64,000 bases of DNA from NCBI GenBank assembly GCA_004794785.1, contig SJOL01008662.1:231838-295837 (forward strand), given 5' to 3'. This DNA is from Opisthorchis felineus. Taxonomy: Eukaryota; Platyhelminthes; Trematoda; Opisthorchiida; Opisthorchiidae. A program made the translations under genes and the position numbers. Positions 23,601-36,064 of this stretch are shown in pieces (position 1 is the first letter of the stretch; each line of letters begins with the position of its first letter). Below the pieces are notes generated by a model that did not search any database, was not told the DNA's origin, and worked only from the letters and a program-made list of their open reading frames with translations.

Positions 23601-26165
23601 GGGTTAAACAATTGTGAAATGTTCCGGGGACAGAATATACACTGTTTATTGACCGAGTTTGTCTCCTAATGTCGTAACTCGTACTGGACTCACCTTCAAC
23701 AGAGGTTACGGATGTTGCTTAAATCCGGTCTTCTTTAGTTTTAAATGGGTGACATGGCGTTTTTTCTTTTTACCCGCGGATTCTGTCCGCTTACGCTTTT
23801 AACTCAAACCCAGTGAAATAATAATTTACCTTCTATTTCACTCGGTTGAAACATTATCGTAATCTAAATTGTCGTCGACTGGTGATGGATGCCCACAAAA
23901 TCTTGAAATTTTTGTCATCAGTTTAAATGCATCTAAAATGGCGTTTCAAATACTGTGTTTTACGACGTAATCCCCGCTCTCCTCTCCAAGGGTGGCACCT
24001 ATGTAGAAATTAGCGATACAGTGACGATCCCGCCTGGGATAGCTTCAATTTGGGAGACCATTCGTCTGTAAGAACACCAACATCAAGCTGAGGAACAGAG
24101 ATCGGTTTGGCCTTAGTTAGTTGGTAACCTAACACCTGATCACGGGTAACTTACTCACTTTACGAACCGAAAACAATATGCCTAACCATAGATTTTGAAA
24201 GTGGACATTATACCATTTATCTTAAATCAGTTTTTGTATCCCGTGACTCAGTCCCAGAGTTACTGTGTTCCAGCCGGTTCACTGATTCCGATAGAACTGA
24301 GAGGTCACAAAGGATCTTTTGGTTGAAAAGGGCAATTGGTTGGACATGAACATGTTTATACGTGAAAAGTTGTGAACGTATGAGGTGCGTAAAAAGATAA
24401 CTTCAGCATTTCGTGTCATATTGTCCTACATAGTAAAACAAACATAACCATAATACAGGATGTCTTCCTGTAGAAGACATATGGCTGTTTCCAAATGTGT
24501 GACAATGATAAATTTAATTGAAATTTATCAGTTTTGGTTAGTTGTTCAAAACCTGAGAGTCATCCCGCAGGGGCATCGAGAAGTTTTTCTACACGTCGGC
24601 GTGGTTCCTTCATTTTGAAAATTTCCTCTCTCAGAAGTGACCAGATTAAACCAAAGCTGCTTTCGTTTAGGCCCTGATGTGTTTATCTGAGAATTGCGTT
24701 TTGAGAGGAAAAAACTGCTCTTGGGCAAAGGATTTTCATGCTTGCTTCTCTCCATAAGAATATCTTAACTCATTTGCATGAAACATCCGAAACACCAAGA
24801 TTTCGATGTAAATCAAAACGTTGTCTTCTAATGCTTGTTTGGAATATGTATACTTGTGGATAAGAATGTCGATCACATAGTTACACTTTGAGCATAACTG
24901 AGACGGAGAAACTGTGTGAGTAATATCGGTGAGCTAAAAGGCGACGTCAATCTGCGCAGTGAAAACATGTTCTAACCCATTTGAAAAGTAGTGTGTGCAG
25001 TAGTAAACAGTTAGATCCGGGTGAGCCTGAAATTTCATCATAATGGGCATACTGAGGACTGTCATTCATTTAATTTTGGGGTTGGTACGGTCTAAAACCG
25101 CTGTGCTCAACCAAGAACCTGTTTGCTGAGATGCATTCACTCAAAATGGCAGCGACACAGCATTCCTTCAACTATGTAGGCTATTCCGTAAGCCAATCTC
25201 ATAAGGGCACCACATGACACATCGCTGAGCAAGTCCAGCGTGTGAATTTTTGAATGCTGCGACTAACAGTCAAGACTATTAAACTAGTTGCGTATCTGAA
25301 AAGATGTTACAAAGAATAGTTCAGTACACTGATGACTCAAGAATTTGCAGACCGAAAAGTTAAGAAAGTCAGTATCTACTTTTGCCGCAAAGTTATTAGA
25401 ACGCAGAACAAAGACAAATTCTGATGACCAACAAACTAGAGGAATGACGAAATGGCAAGATGACAGTTCAACCTGAAGGGTGGGAGCCGTCAACCATTTG
25501 GCAGTTACACAATTGGGTCGTGACCGGGAAATGGTCGGGCGCCACTGATCTGGATAAACGAGTGGTTTGCATTACTTCTGCGCCCTGAAAGTCCCTTTAG
25601 GATGTTAAGAAGTTAATCCCACTTTTTCGGCTCAAAACACTCTTCCCTATTCTGAGATGTCGCTTACAACGAATGCATGAAGAGGTCATTGCTGCATACG
25701 AGTTGGTTAGCAGTATAGTCCTCTTGAGGTGCAAGGATTCCATGTCTGTTCTGTTACAGTAGCAGCAATCGCTTCAAGGAACACAGCTGTAGTGCAAAGC
25801 CCTAGGTCACTTCATTGAATACCGCGAATTCACACCTTTTGACTTGTTCCCTCGTGTTTTTTGTAGCCGTTTTCTGAGCTTAGACAAATAAGCTTAGTCT
25901 AGAGAAAGGCCATCTACCATCAGAGTAGGCTGCTATCTATCAGACGCGATGCAACTATCACTTGACCCATTTCCACAAACGAGAGAATCCTGCAGCTATC
26001 CAAAAGTGTCCTCTGTCGAGTTTTATCAAAGTGGAGGTCGACCGTTAATTGTTCCACAGAGAAGACAGTGAGGTCACCCGACATTTCAAAGAATGATTAA
26101 AAAACACTGATACATTGAAGAATGAACTTTGGCAGGACGGACAAATCTATTCACTGGTCGTATGA
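17641..26165. other. Long stretch without recognisable genes
   Basis: About 8.5 kb of unclassified, probably intronic or intergenic sequence. A cysteine-containing open segment at 17736-17945 (+) with CSICG and NCLKCG looks zinc-finger-like, but it stops after 70 codons and has no clear splice borders. An AT-rich patch spans 18346-18440. A perfect 10-bp inverted repeat (tgataaattt, 5-base loop, aaatttatca) is at 24506-24530. A tRNA-like bit with agtggtcag and gggttccaatcc is at 20228-20272, too weak to call. Confidence 0.5.
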
Positions 26166-26495
26166 GCAGATTTGGGAAACTTCAATTGGGATTTCATCCT
26201 GTAAGTGAAGCCAGTCTATGCTGAAAATCCAATAAGTTCTGAACAGCTGTTTCATCCTTGTTGGAAAACATCAGCAGTACGCATCTCACGAAACTCGGTG
26301 AGATTCGAACCCGCGACCTTTCGGCCAGTGGTTAAAAACTTCACCACCCGGTCACGAGCAGCTGATTGGCAGCGTGAGCAAATTTCACTTCGAAGGGATA
26401 TAGTACCACTTGCCCTTCATCCACGATGTCTACATAACTTGATCACGTGCTGACTGATTCCTTGAGTGACGTCCTTTCAGGTGTAAGAATCACTC
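26166..26495 (-). repeat. Interspersed repeat family B, copy 2 (best tRNA-like part)
   Basis: The clearest member of family B. On the minus strand GGGTTCGAATCTC (26312-26300) is a strong pol III B box, and TGACCGGGTGG (26354-26344) is an A-box-like sequence (9 of 11 consensus positions). Between them is GTTTTTAACCACTGGCCGAAAGGTCGCG, which looks like a worn tRNA anticodon arm. About 140 bp of family sequence lies 5' of the A box, so the tRNA-like part is internal rather than terminal. The shared end ctgattccttgagtgacgtc marks one border. Confidence 0.65.
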
Positions 26496-26554
26496 GTCAT
26501 GTCAAATTATTCTCCGTCTAAGCTACTTATAGGCTGGTGGTAGTGTCAGGAGAT

Positions 26555-26790
26555 TTCGGAATTTTCGGTGGGGATTTTGTCCTGTGTGTGAGGCCAGTTT
26601 TCACAGAACGCAAGCCGCGATACTGATGGCTCCACCAGTCATGTAAATTCAGAGCATCCTGAAGAGTCAATAGGAACTTCACACATATTTCATCAGTGTT
26701 AGCAAACACATACTGTGCGTAATAACTAAAATTCTTTCTCAAATCTGAGGAACCTTGAACCCGTAACTCTATGTTCCACAATTTTGACTG
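26555..26790 (-). repeat. Possible family B copy, strongly diverged
   Basis: Starts like copy 2 (ttcggtggggattttgtcctgtgtgtgaggccagt on the plus strand corresponds to its first block) and has ccttgaacccgtaactc where the tRNA-like B box would be. Similarity in between is poor, so this may be a related subfamily. Confidence 0.35.
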
Positions 26791-27159
26791 TTATGCGTTC
26801 ACTAATTACAGACGGCCAAATTTTCAGACACTTCGTCTTTCTGAGGCAGTGCGCCTAATCTCCGGCACTACAGAAAGGCTTTTGGTCTCTGTTGGACGTA
26901 GAATTCACTAAGCTAGAACAATTGATCATGTCTCTTAAGGGTTGAAGAATCAAGGGCTAAATTGCTTCGTAGGTTTGAATCCCATCGATATACTTCAACT
27001 GATCCCAGACTGTATCAGTCTTTAGAAAAATTATGAAAGTTGGGCCGATATGCAGGTTGACATGTACAGTTATTGACTAAACGTGTGTGTGACTGGCTGG
27101 TATCTGTTTGTTAACAGTGACTGGACCACTGGAAGCCTCATATAAGTATGTGCATACAA

Positions 27160-27160
<1 letters not shown>

Positions 27161-27199
<39 letters not shown>
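27161..27199. repeat. (TA)n microsatellite
   Basis: About 19 uninterrupted TA units. Similar tracts lie at 54283-54318 and 57172-57212. Confidence 0.95.
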
Positions 27200-27201
<2 letters not shown>

Positions 27202-29235
27202 TAGGCGTTGCAAAATAAGCCCATTTTGTAATGAACCCCCGTTCCTCTCAACATCATTCAGGATGCGATTGCGGGGCATTTCAGGCCCAAGTATTACCTA
27301 GGCATCGAAGAATCTGGACACAATTTTACAGAACAACCAATGTATCCCCTCGGCCGCACAAAGTATCGTTAGCGAAAGTCAGCCTCAGCTAGCAGCACGT
27401 ATACTCGCACACACAGCACTACATAACGCGCAACCCTTAACCTTGTCTATGCACCCCTAGGCTTCCTAACGACGCATTGATGACAAGAAACTAGAACAAT
27501 GGGGCATGAGGTACAAATCTGCGGTCACATTGTTGAAGTAGGCACCCTTTTGGTTTTTCGAAAGTGGTTTTGATTTTTGACCATGGTATTTCATCCACTG
27601 TCATCATTCGCGAAATACACGACACTTCTTTGAAACATTGATGGTTGTTTCACCGGGGGTGAAAGGATTGGTCGTTGTAGCGTTTCCACTCTTGTTTTTG
27701 ACGATTTGCGAAAACGCGGAGCAACCCAATCTTGAGTTCCTATTCTGTAGCACCATTCTTTTGTATTATTTCGGAGACCCTGAGAACTCAGCGCGTGCTT
27801 ATTCAGTTCGTCCTGCAGATACTTGTTGTGATGCTTACCAGGTGACGAGAATTGGAGATTTGTAACATCCCACCCAGCGATTTTGTCTTTATCCCATCTT
27901 CTAGTTCAAATGTGTACACAAAAGCACCTTCCATTTGTAGGCATTTATGAGGAAACTTCCTTGTTGACTGTCAAGCCGGGTCATTTTCAGCAAACGAAGC
28001 ATGCTTTGATTTGGGCCACCTGAATTTTATTGCTTGCAGTGTGTTCGAAAATACTGTGTATATTGTTCAGCTATTTGTTCCAACCGGCAGGTAAGTACTT
28101 ACAGCATGCTACACTGAATAACCGGCGCTGATGGCACGCCACATATANATAACTTCTTCTGAGGAAGGATGGATTGGGAGAGGTCAGTCCGCACACGCTG
28201 ATCATCCACCGGTTGGTTTTGGTCAGCGAGTCACACAGCATGGACGGAATACTAAAAAACAAAGAGTCCTGTTGATCTAAAAGCGTATTTGCTGTGCGTA
28301 GCAGCATTAATAATCAGACTGTTATTCTTTACTCCCATCGCTGTCGGGCCAAGCCATTTCCCTACTCCAAGTGGGTCTTCGTCTTAAGTCTCAAGCCACC
28401 TAAAGACGGGGGAACCGACCATTAAATTACAGCACCCACGGTTTGAAGGAAGGTTTGGGAACTGTCAAAGGACACTGAAGATTTAAAAATTGAACGGGTT
28501 GGCAACCACCCAACGAAGAATCATGAAGGGATGCAAGATGTGACTCGGAAGGTAGGAATTTGCACGCCTTCACAATAGGGACGAAAGGTACAAACCCAAA
28601 AAATGTAAGGTCCTTGTGGCCAATGAACTGAAAAGCTGATGCTATCACTGATGCTATCAGTGAACCGCAGTTAACCGATCAAGGAAGATTACGACAGGTT
28701 GGATACACATTTTTCTTGACTGGAACTTAACAGGATGGTTGACCTGAACATGAAATCGGATTTTCAGTAGCTGCTTATAATAATAAAAAAAGTATTGAAT
28801 GACCTGCAAGAGGATGCGATGATAAGTTGAACAGAATTTGACTGTAAAGAGCGCTTTCCTCTACTCTTGCTGACGTGTGTTCCAAGGACTTTTCACCCAG
28901 AAACTGATTAATAATAAGTCTACCAGTGGAAGGAGGAAAGCTCCTCGCTGCGAAGTTATCTATTAGCAAACATGAACCAAGCGGTTACAAGCTATTAGAC
29001 ATGAAAGTAAACATCTCATCTGCGCAGGGTTCTTGAAAACAGAACATTCTGAAGCGTACCGTTGAACTTTCCTGAACATTATTTGAATATTAAAGGATTA
29101 TAAGCTAGCACTGTGAAACGGTTCTATAAGTTCCGTAGCAAACTTCACCTTTCGTGAGGGCGGAGACCGATCACTGGGAAATAGGCTACTTGCTTGCTTT
29201 ATAGTCGTATAAACCGTTTCACCACTAGTTGCCAT
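27200..29235. other. Stretch without recognisable genes
   Basis: Only short open frames and no recognised domain. One ambiguous base is at 28148. A small tandem duplication (gctgatgctatca, twice) is near 28635. Confidence 0.5.
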
Positions 29236-31110
29236 ATATCAACACATCTATTCAGGATATTGGTCGCCTATTCATGGTGAGTGATCTCAACGTCCGAATC
29301 GGTCGTGAAAAAGATGGAGAAGGATAATTTGGCCGTTCGGAATTGGGGCCATGAGCCTAGAGCGCCCAGGTCTACTACCGACGCGTTCGACTATGAAACT
29401 TGCCATCACTAATGAGCGGTTCAAACCTGAAAAATTGCCGGTCGCGCATTAGGTGCATAGAAGAGATGTACCTGGACATATTTGGGACAAGAGCATTGTC
29501 TGGCAAATAGATTTCAGTAGCTTTGGGGAAGTTCTTATAAAAAGATGACACGCGGTTTCGACGGCAATAGTGACCATGCATGGTTCGATCAAATTAAGAA
29601 TGGTCCTTGTCGTGGGACCAAGTTATACCCATACAGCCCTCGTATCAGGCTGATGTTGGACCACACAAATTCACATAAGTTCCGACAGAAAGTTGCCCAA
29701 AGGGTGTCTAAAATAAGGGCCCCCAACCTGCTGGATGAACAATGAACTAGAATCAAGGTTCAGGTCAAAATGACTACCATTGTTACCACTGGACCAAAAA
29801 AGGTACAGTGCTTACTTCATGGAAAGGAAAGGAAAGGAAGATGAAAGGAAGCTGAATTATTTAAAGACGCTCCAGCTCCCGTCAGGTTCATTGGTTTCAG
29901 GTGGATTTTCAACGTCTGAACCATCTATGCAGATTAGAGAATAAATGTTGGGTTGAAACCATCTAAGAGATCCAAATCTATCCAGATCAATTATGTTAAA
30001 AGGAACTGTTTGCAGCACCGAGAAAATGTGTGCACCGAAATTATAATGGCCTCAATACATCCTCGCCAGGAAATATCAAAGTTCCAATAAGTCTAAGTAC
30101 ATACTAACCGCTTGGACGGCATGTTGCTCAACAACGCTTAGCAACCTATCCAAGGCATCTTTGAACTATATCGCACAACTACTTCATCCTCTTGTGATGA
30201 TCGACCTCTCCAAAGCAGTGTCTGTGGACGTCACGAATTTTTTTGTTCAATAAGAAGGAAGAAGTTCTCCAAAAGCTCCCCTGTCCCGAAAAAACGGTCA
30301 ATATTATCAAATCCATCAAGTCCGGTATGTGGAGTGTTTGCCTGCCTGTGTAACTCCTTCTGCCGCTTTTGAAATTGGCGTAAAAGTGAAGCAAGGTTCC
30401 GTTCTGGCCTCAAGCTTGTTTGATCCGTATCTGATTACAATTTATGTAGGAGATATTAGTGGTCCTGAAGTAGATGTAACACTCTAGTATGTCCTGTTCA
30501 GTCCAAAACAGTCCATTTTCTGAAACGAAGCTGCATGTCTGAAATATAATGCTACTGTTTTTACAAGATGAGTACACTTTAGCTACACACTTTGCCGCCA
30601 ATAACCACAGCATTCGCCTAGGTAGCACCCAAATGTGGCATAAATATAAGTGCTTGTAAAACACTTATGCTCTATTAAAATAACAAACATTTTGTGTTCA
30701 AATAATTGTCTGTTGCACAGTGTTTTGTGAATATTTCTGCTGCCACGCTGAACTACATGCTCCGGTTGTCAAGGTGAGCACGTTTTTTAAGTCGCTTGTA
30801 TGAACGCATGAAAAACAGCCATAGTCTGCTCGTAGGTACTGTAGTTGCAATGTACCGGGCTGTCCTACCTTTCATAGTACTCTGCGGAAACAGACTGTGC
30901 CGACGCCACGCTAGGATGTTTGCAACATTCAAATCATACTGTCTAAGGAAAATGCATTGAATTTAGTGCTCAAATCGAGTCCTAATCCTGAAGTTCTCAA
31001 ACGAGTCAGGAACAACAAGCTGATACAAAACCAAGCGCGCTGGATGGACCACTTACAAAGAATTTCCTATTTGCTTGCTGTCAGTTGAACAATGGAGCAT
31101 GAACTCCCAA
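29236..31110 (+). pseudogene. Degenerate LINE (RTE/CR1-type): endonuclease, RT and C-terminal module
   Basis: Three parts occur in the correct order on one strand. (1) About 29262-29750: SDLNVRIGRE, matching the 'GD.NA.IGR' motif of AP-like endonucleases, then further degenerate endonuclease-like sequence (LAITNERFK; KFRQKVAQRV). (2) 30190-30440: LVMIDLSKAVSVD (RT motif A region), NIIKSI, then after a frame change AAFEIGVKVKQGSVLASSLF (RT 'GVKQG.VLAP.LF' motif). (3) 30820-31090: MYRAVLPFIVLCGNRL and RNNKLIQNQARWMDHLQRI, equivalent to 'VYRA.VR.VLLYGCE' and 'LRWLGHVLRM'. Stops and frameshifts occur throughout, and the whole is shorter than a full element (about 1.9 kb of a usual 3 kb or more), so it is long dead. 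The catalytic RT motif after GVKQG was not found; 30480-30810 may hold a deletion or an unrelated insertion. Confidence 0.65.
29819..29850. repeat. Short GGAAA-type tandem repeat
   Basis: ggaaaggaaaggaaaggaag followed by a degenerate copy, inside the decayed LINE. A simple repeat. Confidence 0.7.
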
Positions 31111-31685
31111 ATGGATTACTTCCCTCCTGGTAAGCTTGAAAGCCGTATTATTTGTTTCGGATCCTGGGAAAATATATCGGCTGGCAAACTGCAAGCTGCA
31201 AAAGCTTAAAGAGCTTCGAGACATATATTGCTTCGGCGATCAAACGTAAAGGTACTTCGAACCGACCGTACAACCACAGCCACCCAGATCTAAGTAACTT
31301 GTGGGCGCAAATGTTTGAATGGAATTGGACTCTTCGGTGAACAGCGTACTCACTCTAACGCCCGTGCTAGTTTCCCCAGCTTTTGGGCAACATCTTCTGA
31401 ATGGTGGACTGCAACCTGGATCTCCACTCCCACAGTGAATTACATCTCTTAAGAGGCATTCTCCTGGTAGTTTATCTGGGAAAAGTGTGGTATCATGTTC
31501 AAACCAGAAGAAATTGGTGGACGAGACCAGCAATTCAGTGCAAAAAATTGATGCTGGCGTTCATCGTCAAGCCGTGAGACGTAAGCAGGATGATGACCCT
31601 CAGCAGGACTCCGGGTGTTGACCTTTTGATCTTAAAACCTCGGGTTTACGTCGGCACCAATAGTTTGCACTGGATTCCATATAGA

Positions 31686-32404
31686 NNNNNNNNNNNNNNN
31701 NNNNNNNNNNNNNNNNNNNNNNNNNNNNNNNNNNNNNNNNNNNNNNNNNNNNNNNNNNNNNNNNNNNNNNNNNNNNNNNNNNNNNNNNNNNNNNNNNNNN
31801 NNNNNNNNNNNNNNNNNNNNNNNNNNNNNNNNNNNNNNNNNNNNNNNNNNNNNNNNNNNNNNNNNNNNNNNNNNNNNNNNNNNNNNNNNNNNNNNNNNNN
31901 NNNNNNNNNNNNNNNNNNNNNNNNNNNNNNNNNNNNNNNNNNNNNNNNNNNNNNNNNNNNNNNNNNNNNNNNNNNNNNNNNNNNNNNNNNNNNNNNNNNN
32001 NNNNNNNNNNNNNNNNNNNNNNNNNNNNNNNNNNNNNNNNNNNNNNNNNNNNNNNNNNNNNNNNNNNNNNNNNNNNNNNNNNNNNNNNNNNNNNNNNNNN
32101 NNNNNNNNNNNNNNNNNNNNNNNNNNNNNNNNNNNNNNNNNNNNNNNNNNNNNNNNNNNNNNNNNNNNNNNNNNNNNNNNNNNNNNNNNNNNNNNNNNNN
32201 NNNNNNNNNNNNNNNNNNNNNNNNNNNNNNNNNNNNNNNNNNNNNNNNNNNNNNNNNNNNNNNNNNNNNNNNNNNNNNNNNNNNNNNNNNNNNNNNNNNN
32301 NNNNNNNNNNNNNNNNNNNNNNNNNNNNNNNNNNNNNNNNNNNNNNNNNNNNNNNNNNNNNNNNNNNNNNNNNNNNNNNNNNNNNNNNNNNNNNNNNNNN
32401 NNNN
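31686..32404. other. Assembly gap (719 N)
   Basis: Run of unknown bases. Apparent long open frames across it are artefacts of the N run. Confidence 0.99.
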
Positions 32405-33640
32405 TCGCTTATTTAGCTTGCGTTTTTCTTGATGGATGGGGTTGTGCTGATGAATCTGCAGGCCCACCTGTCTAACCAGTACGGTGACGTTGATCTTTTT
32501 CGGTGTTGTATTCTTACCAAATTTTCCTGATAGCAAAAGCGTACATATCGATACATACCTGGTCCTAAATGTGACAAGCGCTGATTCGCCTAACATCTGC
32601 GGGGTTCGTAGAGTTCATTTTTGTTAGGTAGAGTGCTAAAATGACTATCACTAAACTCAAGGTCAGCTAAGCAGTCTTATACCTCCTGAGAACGAGAAAA
32701 ATGTTTTGCCAATGTATGAAATCCGCCAGTGGGTTGTGGCTATTTATAGAACGAATAAATCTGTTGACGTCATAGCTAGTGTATGACGTTTTATGTGACT
32801 ATTTAGTCCACAAGGTCAGTTACACTACGACCAAACCCCTAACTTCCTTTACTTTGAACTGATTACATGATACAATACCACTGGCCTTATTAGAGATCTT
32901 CAGTGCCTATATGAAAAGTTTTATCCCTATGACAGTCATTTTTAGCCGACGAAGATCTCCGTCGTGCATTCAGCTGGCAGAAAATAAAATAAACCTAACG
33001 AGAATGCGCACAGTTACCACTGTACACATTAAGGTGATATGAAGTGGAAACCAGCTTACATGTATCGTTTTCCCCGTTCTGAATTCAGATTCTCGCACAG
33101 TAAGATTGTCATGGATGAGAAGAATCACGGTCAGAATCACCTAAAAAGAACCTTTCATTTAGCAGGCACGTGAAAGCACCTGAGAGATAAAAAGGCTGAC
33201 CTACAACGTCCCCACTGGTGGTGTCCATTTGGACCGGATTCTTTAAGATAGTGAATTTACGAATTTGTCTTTTGGCCTATTGTCAGGCAAGATAATACAC
33301 TTGTTGTAACATTGGGGAAAAGGATGTCTGGATAATCTAGAGAATGTATGTCTGAGCGAGTGTCGTTCATCTTTTGCGTAGTCGTGAGTAAATAACACAG
33401 TACGCCCGTTTGCCTGTTCAGAGGTATAACTCTATTCTCCAAACACTGTACGTAATCTGGTTAACCCTTTGGAAGCACAAATTTATCGGCTATACGTTCA
33501 TTGTAATAGCGTAATTCATGTGGAAGCGTACGCCATTTGACCAGGTCACCGATGGTCTTCCCAGTTGTCACGACAGACAGAACGCACTTCGAATTTTTAT
33601 GCCTCAGAACAACCCAACGACGTTCAAGAGGATCATCACA
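32405..33640. other. Stretch without recognisable genes
   Basis: No family or RNA gene recognised; only short open frames. Confidence 0.5.
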
Positions 33641-33644
33641 TAAA

Positions 33645-33930
33645 CCGAACCAGAAGAACTAGACCCTAGGCTGGACCTAAATCCATGTAGGTTTCCCCAT
33701 CGGCCCAACATTTGGTCACCCACCCTAACACAAAATCGCTCGGCCGACACCTAACAGAGATTTAGCTTGAATTAGCTGATTGGTTCTCCTTCCGCCTTAA
33801 ATCTCGACCAACCTCGTAACCTAGTCACCTGGCCTGACGAAGCTTTTGTGTCAAAAGCGCAACGTTGCCCAGCAATAAATCTACCTATTGTTACCAAACT
33901 TTTCCGAAAACCAAGATCTCCTTCATGGTT
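33645..33930 (+). repeat. Lone, diverged Penelope pseudo-LTR
   Basis: Shares the order of blocks with the pseudo-LTRs at 10860-11355 and 13742-14228: gattggttctcc.tc.gccttaaa, then the cctggcctga.gaagcttttgtgtcaaaagcg hairpin, then cgttgccc and accaaac. No Penelope ORF follows (the sequence after 33930 is unrelated), so it is a solo or extremely truncated copy. The overall divergence points to an older insertion or another subfamily. Confidence 0.75.
33829..33872 (+). ncRNA. Hammerhead-like relic in lone pseudo-LTR
   Basis: CTGACGA at 33834-33840 is allowed by the CUGANGA consensus. Stem II and its loop (33842-33858) are identical to the other two copies. GCAA replaces GAAA at 33859-33862, which should abolish cleavage. 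The hairpin is preserved although the surroundings have drifted. Confidence 0.5.
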
Positions 33931-33934
33931 TTCT

Positions 33935-36064
33935 ACCGTTTGTTCCAAGTCAAGTTAATGTGCGGTTTCCCTACGTGCCATCGGATTGCACCTTTCCAAA
34001 TAGAGGATCTTGGCGTGGCACACAATCGATGTAGTGGCAACTACTTATGCTCGCTGCTGATCAGATGGTTTTATTCATTAACCTTTTGAGTAATAATGCG
34101 TCCTGCGGTCAGATACCTAGATGGTGTGGTTAGCCGTTATTGTTTCTCGCCAGGTGGCTGTTGATTTGTTCATCGAACTTGCCAAGCTAGTTGCCAAATT
34201 CGAAGAACGGATCAAAAGTCATCGCTTCAACAACTAAAGTACCAAAGCTACCGATATCCCGATATATTTCCAAAAACTAGCCGTGATACGGAACCGAGCC
34301 AAATAACCTTGGGGATCTAATTAGATATTTATCAGGTCGGGAATGAACTCTCCGGGGTTTTCAATCCCCAGTTTGTTCTAACCAAATGCTTATTTATTAG
34401 AATTTCAGTGCCTGTCCACTTTTTATTCAAGGTTTGTAATCTGCTAGTGAAATCGATGTTCAGTGGCTAAATCAACCTTTGGGTTGGTTAGAAATTTCAT
34501 CTATGTTAGTGAATAGAGGACCAAACCACGTGCATCTCGAGACAAATAATGCGGGTGGCTACAGTTTTTTTAAAACCGCTTTAGTGTAGGCACATTTGAC
34601 ACAGTAAGAGCTCGGATTGTAATCCGGGTCCGGAAAATCAATACGTTGGCATGCTCCATTCACTGTTAGCTGGGATTAGATGACAAATTCACAAGTCCTA
34701 AGTGTGGAAGCGTAGACGGCCCTGTAGTAACATGTGATCCACATTCATGCACACTGTGTGAAGAATGTAGATGGTGAATGATTTTTAAGGGGAATTTTCC
34801 AATTTATTTCCAAGTTACACAGATGTATATGGATGAGCCGCCATTTTTAATACCCTATGTTTCTGCAGAGTAGCTATGGGTACGTGTTAACTGCAGAATG
34901 TTTTCGTTGGGTTTCCTAGGGTGCCGAACCAACCGCGTTTACTAGGTTTTCGGGAGCAACTTAACTCACATTTTGACAATCCTCTGGTAACAATAAAGCC
35001 AATTTTTAATGGGGAAGGTTTTTGCTAACGTTGTTCAGTCGCACTGAGCACCATATACCTTTCAGAGGAAATGAAGAATAACACGAAGAAAAATATCACC
35101 TGACAATTTTACCGTCCAGGCGAGTTCCCAAACTTTTCACTTGCATTTTGTATGGGTCTTTGGAAAACAATCAGGCACGTGGAGGTCTGACTCGGAGGCC
35201 AATTTGGAATTGATCCATTAACAACTCTTCGCAAAATCACGTTTCGCCTTCTATAAACTTTTTGTCATTTGTGTTTAGGTCCACACTTTTGCCACGCATG
35301 CCGTGGTGGTTGGAGAATCTGAACAAAGGTATGCCGATGATGTGCAACATTTTATTTAGCGCTTAGTTTCTGTAGAAGGCTCTGTATTGTAGAACATCAG
35401 TTTATTGTGGCTTCCAGATAGATCGACGAAGTTAGTAATTGAAGAACAGCACCTGTTTTACCAGGAAGTTTTCACCCTTTGGAAAAGTTCGGTGATACTA
35501 ATGGTATGTATTCACGAGAACCATTGGGTCCCCGATCATAGTGGCCGGTTCATTTTACTTTTAGCTTAAGTAGAGTGCCCAATTCAGGGCACTTAGGGAC
35601 GATGTAGGATTCTGTATTTGTTGTTTGTGAAGGGTACCATAGTTCAACCATTTGATGTTGTTCCTAATATTTTAACTGTTACTACGGGCAAGACATTTGT
35701 AGGTTCATCGAGGAATACTTGGTGGATCTGGAGAAAAGAGTTGAAATCCCAAGAGTAGAACATCTCTGAGGTCAAGATTTTCTGGAAGGCTTAAAGCAAG
35801 CAAATAGTTCAGTGATAAAAATCCACCCTTCAAAAAAACTGCCCACCTGCTGCTGATGTGACGGATGTTTCTACATTTCTGTCGGTTCAGCGAGTTTCTG
35901 TACAAGAGTAGCAGAAACGAAATTTTGTTTTTTGAAAAAATGTCGGACTCCCTTACGACTAAATACTTTTTACAGGTGTGTAGTCAAACTGCTGCAGTAG
36001 AAAAAGTTGTCATAATATGAACTAATTTTTGTTCAGTTGGTGCACGCCTTTTTGTTAACTTAGC
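33935..36064. other. Stretch without recognisable genes
   Basis: Unclassified sequence with short open frames only. Confidence 0.5.

Noticed and set aside
31354..31475. Minus-strand exon between a cttttcccag acceptor and a GTGAGT donor
   Set aside because: Two different phases are open and neither gives a recognisable protein; it lies just beyond the decayed LINE and next to the gap.
31590..32596. Two very long open frames of about 280 and 316 codons
   Set aside because: They are open only because of the run of N bases; the real sequence at either side contributes a few dozen codons.
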